The notes under the pieces were generated by a model. That model did not search any database and was not told the DNA's origin. It saw only the letters and a list, made by a program, of their open reading frames with translations. From an uncultured Dysosmobacter sp. (GTDB taxonomy: Bacteria; Bacillota; Clostridia; Oscillospirales; Oscillospiraceae), in assembly GCF_947631635.1 (NCBI RefSeq), contig NZ_CANRMB010000012.1, positions 19,919 to 83,918 on the forward strand: 64,000 nucleotides of DNA, written 5' to 3'. Below are positions 61,928 to 64,000 of this stretch, piece by piece; position 1 is the stretch's first letter; every line of letters begins with the position of its first letter. The translations under genes and the position numbers were made by a program.

Positions 61928-62974
61928 ATGGAAAAGAAAATTACCATTCGTGACGTTGCAAAAGCGGCTCACGTTTCTGTAACCACAGTCTCCCGCGTTT
62001 TAAATAATAATGTTCATGTAAACAGTGAAACGAAAAAGCGTGTAACAGATTCGATCGAAAAGCTTGGTTTTATTCCAAGTTCAAATGCACAAAGCTTAAA
62101 AACCAGCACCACACATACCATCGGGTTCCTTGCCTCTGATATATCAAATGTTTTTCACAGCACAATCGCCCGCGGCATCGAGGATATCGTCAACGAAGAA
62201 AATTATGCGATCCTACTGTGCAGCACAGGTGAAAATCCGAGTCGGGAACTTTCATACCTTAAAATGCTTGTAAGCAAGAACATCGATGCTTTAATTATCA
62301 ATCCAACAGGAAGCAACGCCCAATTTCTTTATGAATTAAGCAGGAAAATCCCGACCATTCTGTTGAACCGGCGAGTTTCCTATTCGAATTTTGATTATGA
62401 TTTTTTTGACACAAATGGGTATAAAGGCTCATATCTTTTGACCAAGCAACTTTTAACATTGAATCACCGCCGTATTTTTGTTATATCCGGGCCAAATCAT
62501 CTGAGTAATGCAATATCCAGATTTCAGGGGTTTACTGACGCCATGAAAGAAGCAGGCATCACAGTCGATGAAAGCTATCCATATGTTTTCGACGGCCAAT
62601 TTTCTTTTGAGGGCGGAGTCCACGCCATCGATTACCTCTGCTCCCTCCCTGAATACCCCACAGCAATTCTTTCACAAAACAACCTTTCTACCCAGGGGGC
62701 ACTTTACGCACTTAAACAGCGAAACATTTCTATCCCCGAAGATATTTCAATCGTCTCTCATGACGAGTTGAGCAACTGGGATTTCATGTCTATCCGCCCT
62801 ACTCATGTTATCTTCAATACGCCCTATATTGCAGAGCAGATAGGTCATCGTATTTTAGCGCGCATGAAAACCCCGTCCCTACCTTCCCAAGAGTTTATTT
62901 ACGAGCCCATAATTATACCTGGAAATTCCGTAACGATTCCAACGGATCATCTGGCTCGACGCGGACATTTTTGA
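61928..62974 (+). CDS. LacI-family transcriptional regulator
   Basis: 348 residues. The N-terminal HTH is textbook (KITIRDVAKAAHVSVTTVSR followed by VLNNNVHVNSETKKRV). The periplasmic-binding-protein-like effector domain spans about 60-340 (THTIGFLASDISNVFHSTIARGIED, SIVSHDELSNWDF). The second ATG of ATGCATATG is preferred from the spacing to TTAGGGG. It is divergent from the TRAP/glycyl-radical operon and is its most likely regulator. The inducer is unknown. Confidence 0.93.
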   Translation: MEKKITIRDVAKAAHVSVTTVSRVLNNNVHVNSETKKRVTDSIEKLGFIPSSNAQSLKTSTTHTIGFLASDISNVFHSTIARGIEDIVNEENYAILLCSTGENPSRELSYLKMLVSKNIDALIINPTGSNAQFLYELSRKIPTILLNRRVSYSNFDYDFFDTNGYKGSYLLTKQLLTLNHRRIFVISGPNHLSNAISRFQGFTDAMKEAGITVDESYPYVFDGQFSFEGGVHAIDYLCSLPEYPTAILSQNNLSTQGALYALKQRNISIPEDISIVSHDELSNWDFMSIRPTHVIFNTPYIAEQIGHRILARMKTPSLPSQEFIYEPIIIPGNSVTIPTDHLARRGHF

Positions 62975-63232
62975 AATCAAGGAGAAATGCTCGCATGTTG
63001 GCCAAGTGTTTGACCAGTCAAGCACGTATAGTCAGATCTCAGCCCTCCCGTAACCAAGAGCGACTTCGCCGGTAATTATCGGGCGGGAGAAATCTCTTGA
63101 AAATATGAATACCCAAAAGAGCCCATTCGTTGAAATCGTCAAGAAGTGGGACGTTATAAAGCATGCTCTACAAAAGCAGGAAGACGGGTTAGCCCAAAAG
63201 GATTGACCTCTCTCCCTGCTTTTTTCTGTATT
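62975..63232 (+). other. Intergenic segment at the island's right side
   Basis: 258 bp, mostly without features. A 33-codon frame (ATG 63105 to TGA 63206, MNTQKSPFVEIVKKWDVIKH...) has no well-placed ribosome site and may be a gene fragment. AGCAGG...CCTGCTTTTTT near 63175-63228 could act as a weak terminator. Confidence 0.35.
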
Positions 63233-63759
63233 TTAAAGTCTACACCCTTTTTTCTGGGATAAGGCACAATAAAGGACCTGCTGACAAAAAGGAAAACTGG
63301 GCTGAGGAAACACCGCCTCAGCCCAGATAAGTTGGATTTTCAGCTTATAGAAGATGACCCTAACCATCCGTTTCAGGTTTGAGGCCGTGGCAGTCAGGAA
63401 GCATTCCTCGGTTGCTGTTGCAATGCCTCTCTTACGGATCTTTGAAATGCAGTGTTCCTGTTTTAGAACAGCGAAGGTGCCCTCTGTAAAATGCTGGATA
63501 ACAGCTGCTGGCCAGGATTCTGCGCCGAATGCCGGACTTGTCAAAACGAGTCGGTCGGTTGGGACAATGCACGCAATATTGCCTCTGTTTGGTAACAGCG
63601 TAAATACTTGCCGGTGGATTTATTGCAATTCAATCTGTGGTAAGTAAGAGGCATTTCTTTCAGACGAATAAACGCATCTCGCTCTGGAACAAAGGTAAAG
63701 CCGTGCTTCTCAGGCGGATTGGAGAACTGAATGGCGGGGATAAAGCCAGTAATATCCAA
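63233..63759 (-). pseudogene. IS1182-like transposase, truncated and frameshifted
   Basis: Two minus-strand frames form one broken protein. 63759-63541 reads FVPERDAFIRLKEMPLTYHRLNCNKS... with TGKYLRCYQ, and 63544-63233 reads HFTEGTFAVLKQEHCISKIRKRG... with LTATASNLKRMVRVIFYKL. The second part resembles the C-terminal end of IS1182-type DDE transposases (HhxEGxFxxlKqd). The N-terminal half is missing, and the frame changes near 63541. No terminal repeats were found. Confidence 0.7.
63296..63327 (-). terminator. Hairpin at the transposase 3' end
   Basis: CTGGGCTGAGG/CCTCAGCCCAG (11-bp stem) followed on the minus strand by TTTTCCTTTTT. Likely the IS terminator or part of its end. Confidence 0.6.
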
Positions 63760-63919
63760 TTATTTTGAGATACCCATTCCGAGTTATCTCTGCGCTAAGA
63801 GTCAGGCTTCGTCCAGTTGCCCTCCGTATCGCACCGTAGGCGCAGCTTTCATAACGCTCTCTTTCCAGCGCGCAAGGCTTTTGAGGGTACCAACAGGCTC
63901 ATATATCACGCGGCTTTAA
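63760..63919. other. Short gap, nothing recognised
   Basis: 160 bp between the transposase remnant and the next core gene. No gene, repeat or promoter could be supported here. Confidence 0.4.
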
Positions 63920-64000
63920 TTACTTGATGCCGGCGATATCCTTGGCAAACTGCTTCTTGCCCTGGATGTTGCCCTGGCGGGCGATCATGATGCGCTGGGC
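63920..64000 (-). CDS. C-terminal 26 codons of an unidentified protein (partial)
   Basis: Minus-strand frame AQRIMIARQGNIQGKKQFA then KDIAGIK and TAA at 63922-63920; the rest lies beyond the window. GC-rich codon use returns to that of the main chromosome. Too short to name. Confidence 0.6.
   Translation of the reverse strand, partial: AQRIMIARQGNIQGKKQFAKDIAGIK

Overview
The window looks like a piece of a high-GC, spore-forming Clostridia chromosome, most like the Oscillospiraceae (Oscillibacter/Dysosmobacter/Flavonifractor type). Three things point there: a full division and cell-wall cluster headed by mraZ, spoIVB and spo0A, and low-GC-Gram-positive style signals (T-box leader, strong AGGAGG ribosome sites, -35/-10 boxes 17 bp apart) on GC-rich coding sequence. 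The assignment is inference; no 16S or other marker gene is present.

Layout. 1-2784: the end of a YbaK-type deacylase, an SbcD-like phosphoesterase, an XRE regulator and a two-gene membrane-protein operon. 2785-4031: a non-coding repeat block, two ~210-235 bp inverted copies around 153-bp tandem repeats. 4081-6155: T-box-controlled thrS. 6414-13384: pyruvate carboxylase and a TAXI-type TRAP transporter. 13592-17239: a MacAB-like efflux system, then an S-layer-homology protein. 19536-21599: an rRNA methyltransferase and an SH3-tailed amidase whose 3' end is present in three tandem copies. 22337-28748: RNase Y, a two-protein SufBC-type Fe-S system and several small enzymes. 28787-31899: LytTR/DUF3021 pair and a FakA/Asp23 pair. 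32108-34588: rarD-like exporter, rsmD, coaD and a coiled-coil protein.

34969-48506 is the dcw cluster: mraZ, rsmH, ftsL, pbpB, murE, mraY, ftsW, murG, murA, ftsQ and ftsZ. It lacks murF, murD, murC and murB. The gap between murE and mraY holds a hairpin element followed by a second copy of the murE tail. spoIVB and spo0A follow, separated by an antiporter and a NUDIX gene.

53176-63760 is an AT-richer accessory island. A divergent LacI-type regulator faces a seven-gene operon: DctQ, DctM, a glycyl radical enzyme with its activase, DctP, a small tautomerase and an iron-dependent alcohol dehydrogenase. The simplest reading is import of a small anionic substrate, radical C-X cleavage or dehydration, then carbonyl reduction. 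The dctP gene is frameshifted at a run of eight G/C bases. The island is bordered by what looks like a group II intron remnant on the left and a broken IS1182-like transposase on the right. GC-rich coding sequence resumes at 63920.

The most unusual structure is the hairpin element found downstream of both the amidase gene and murE. In each case it is followed by an extra copy of the host gene's last 60-75 bp. All differences between tail copies, up to the point where the murE tails diverge completely, are synonymous third-position changes.
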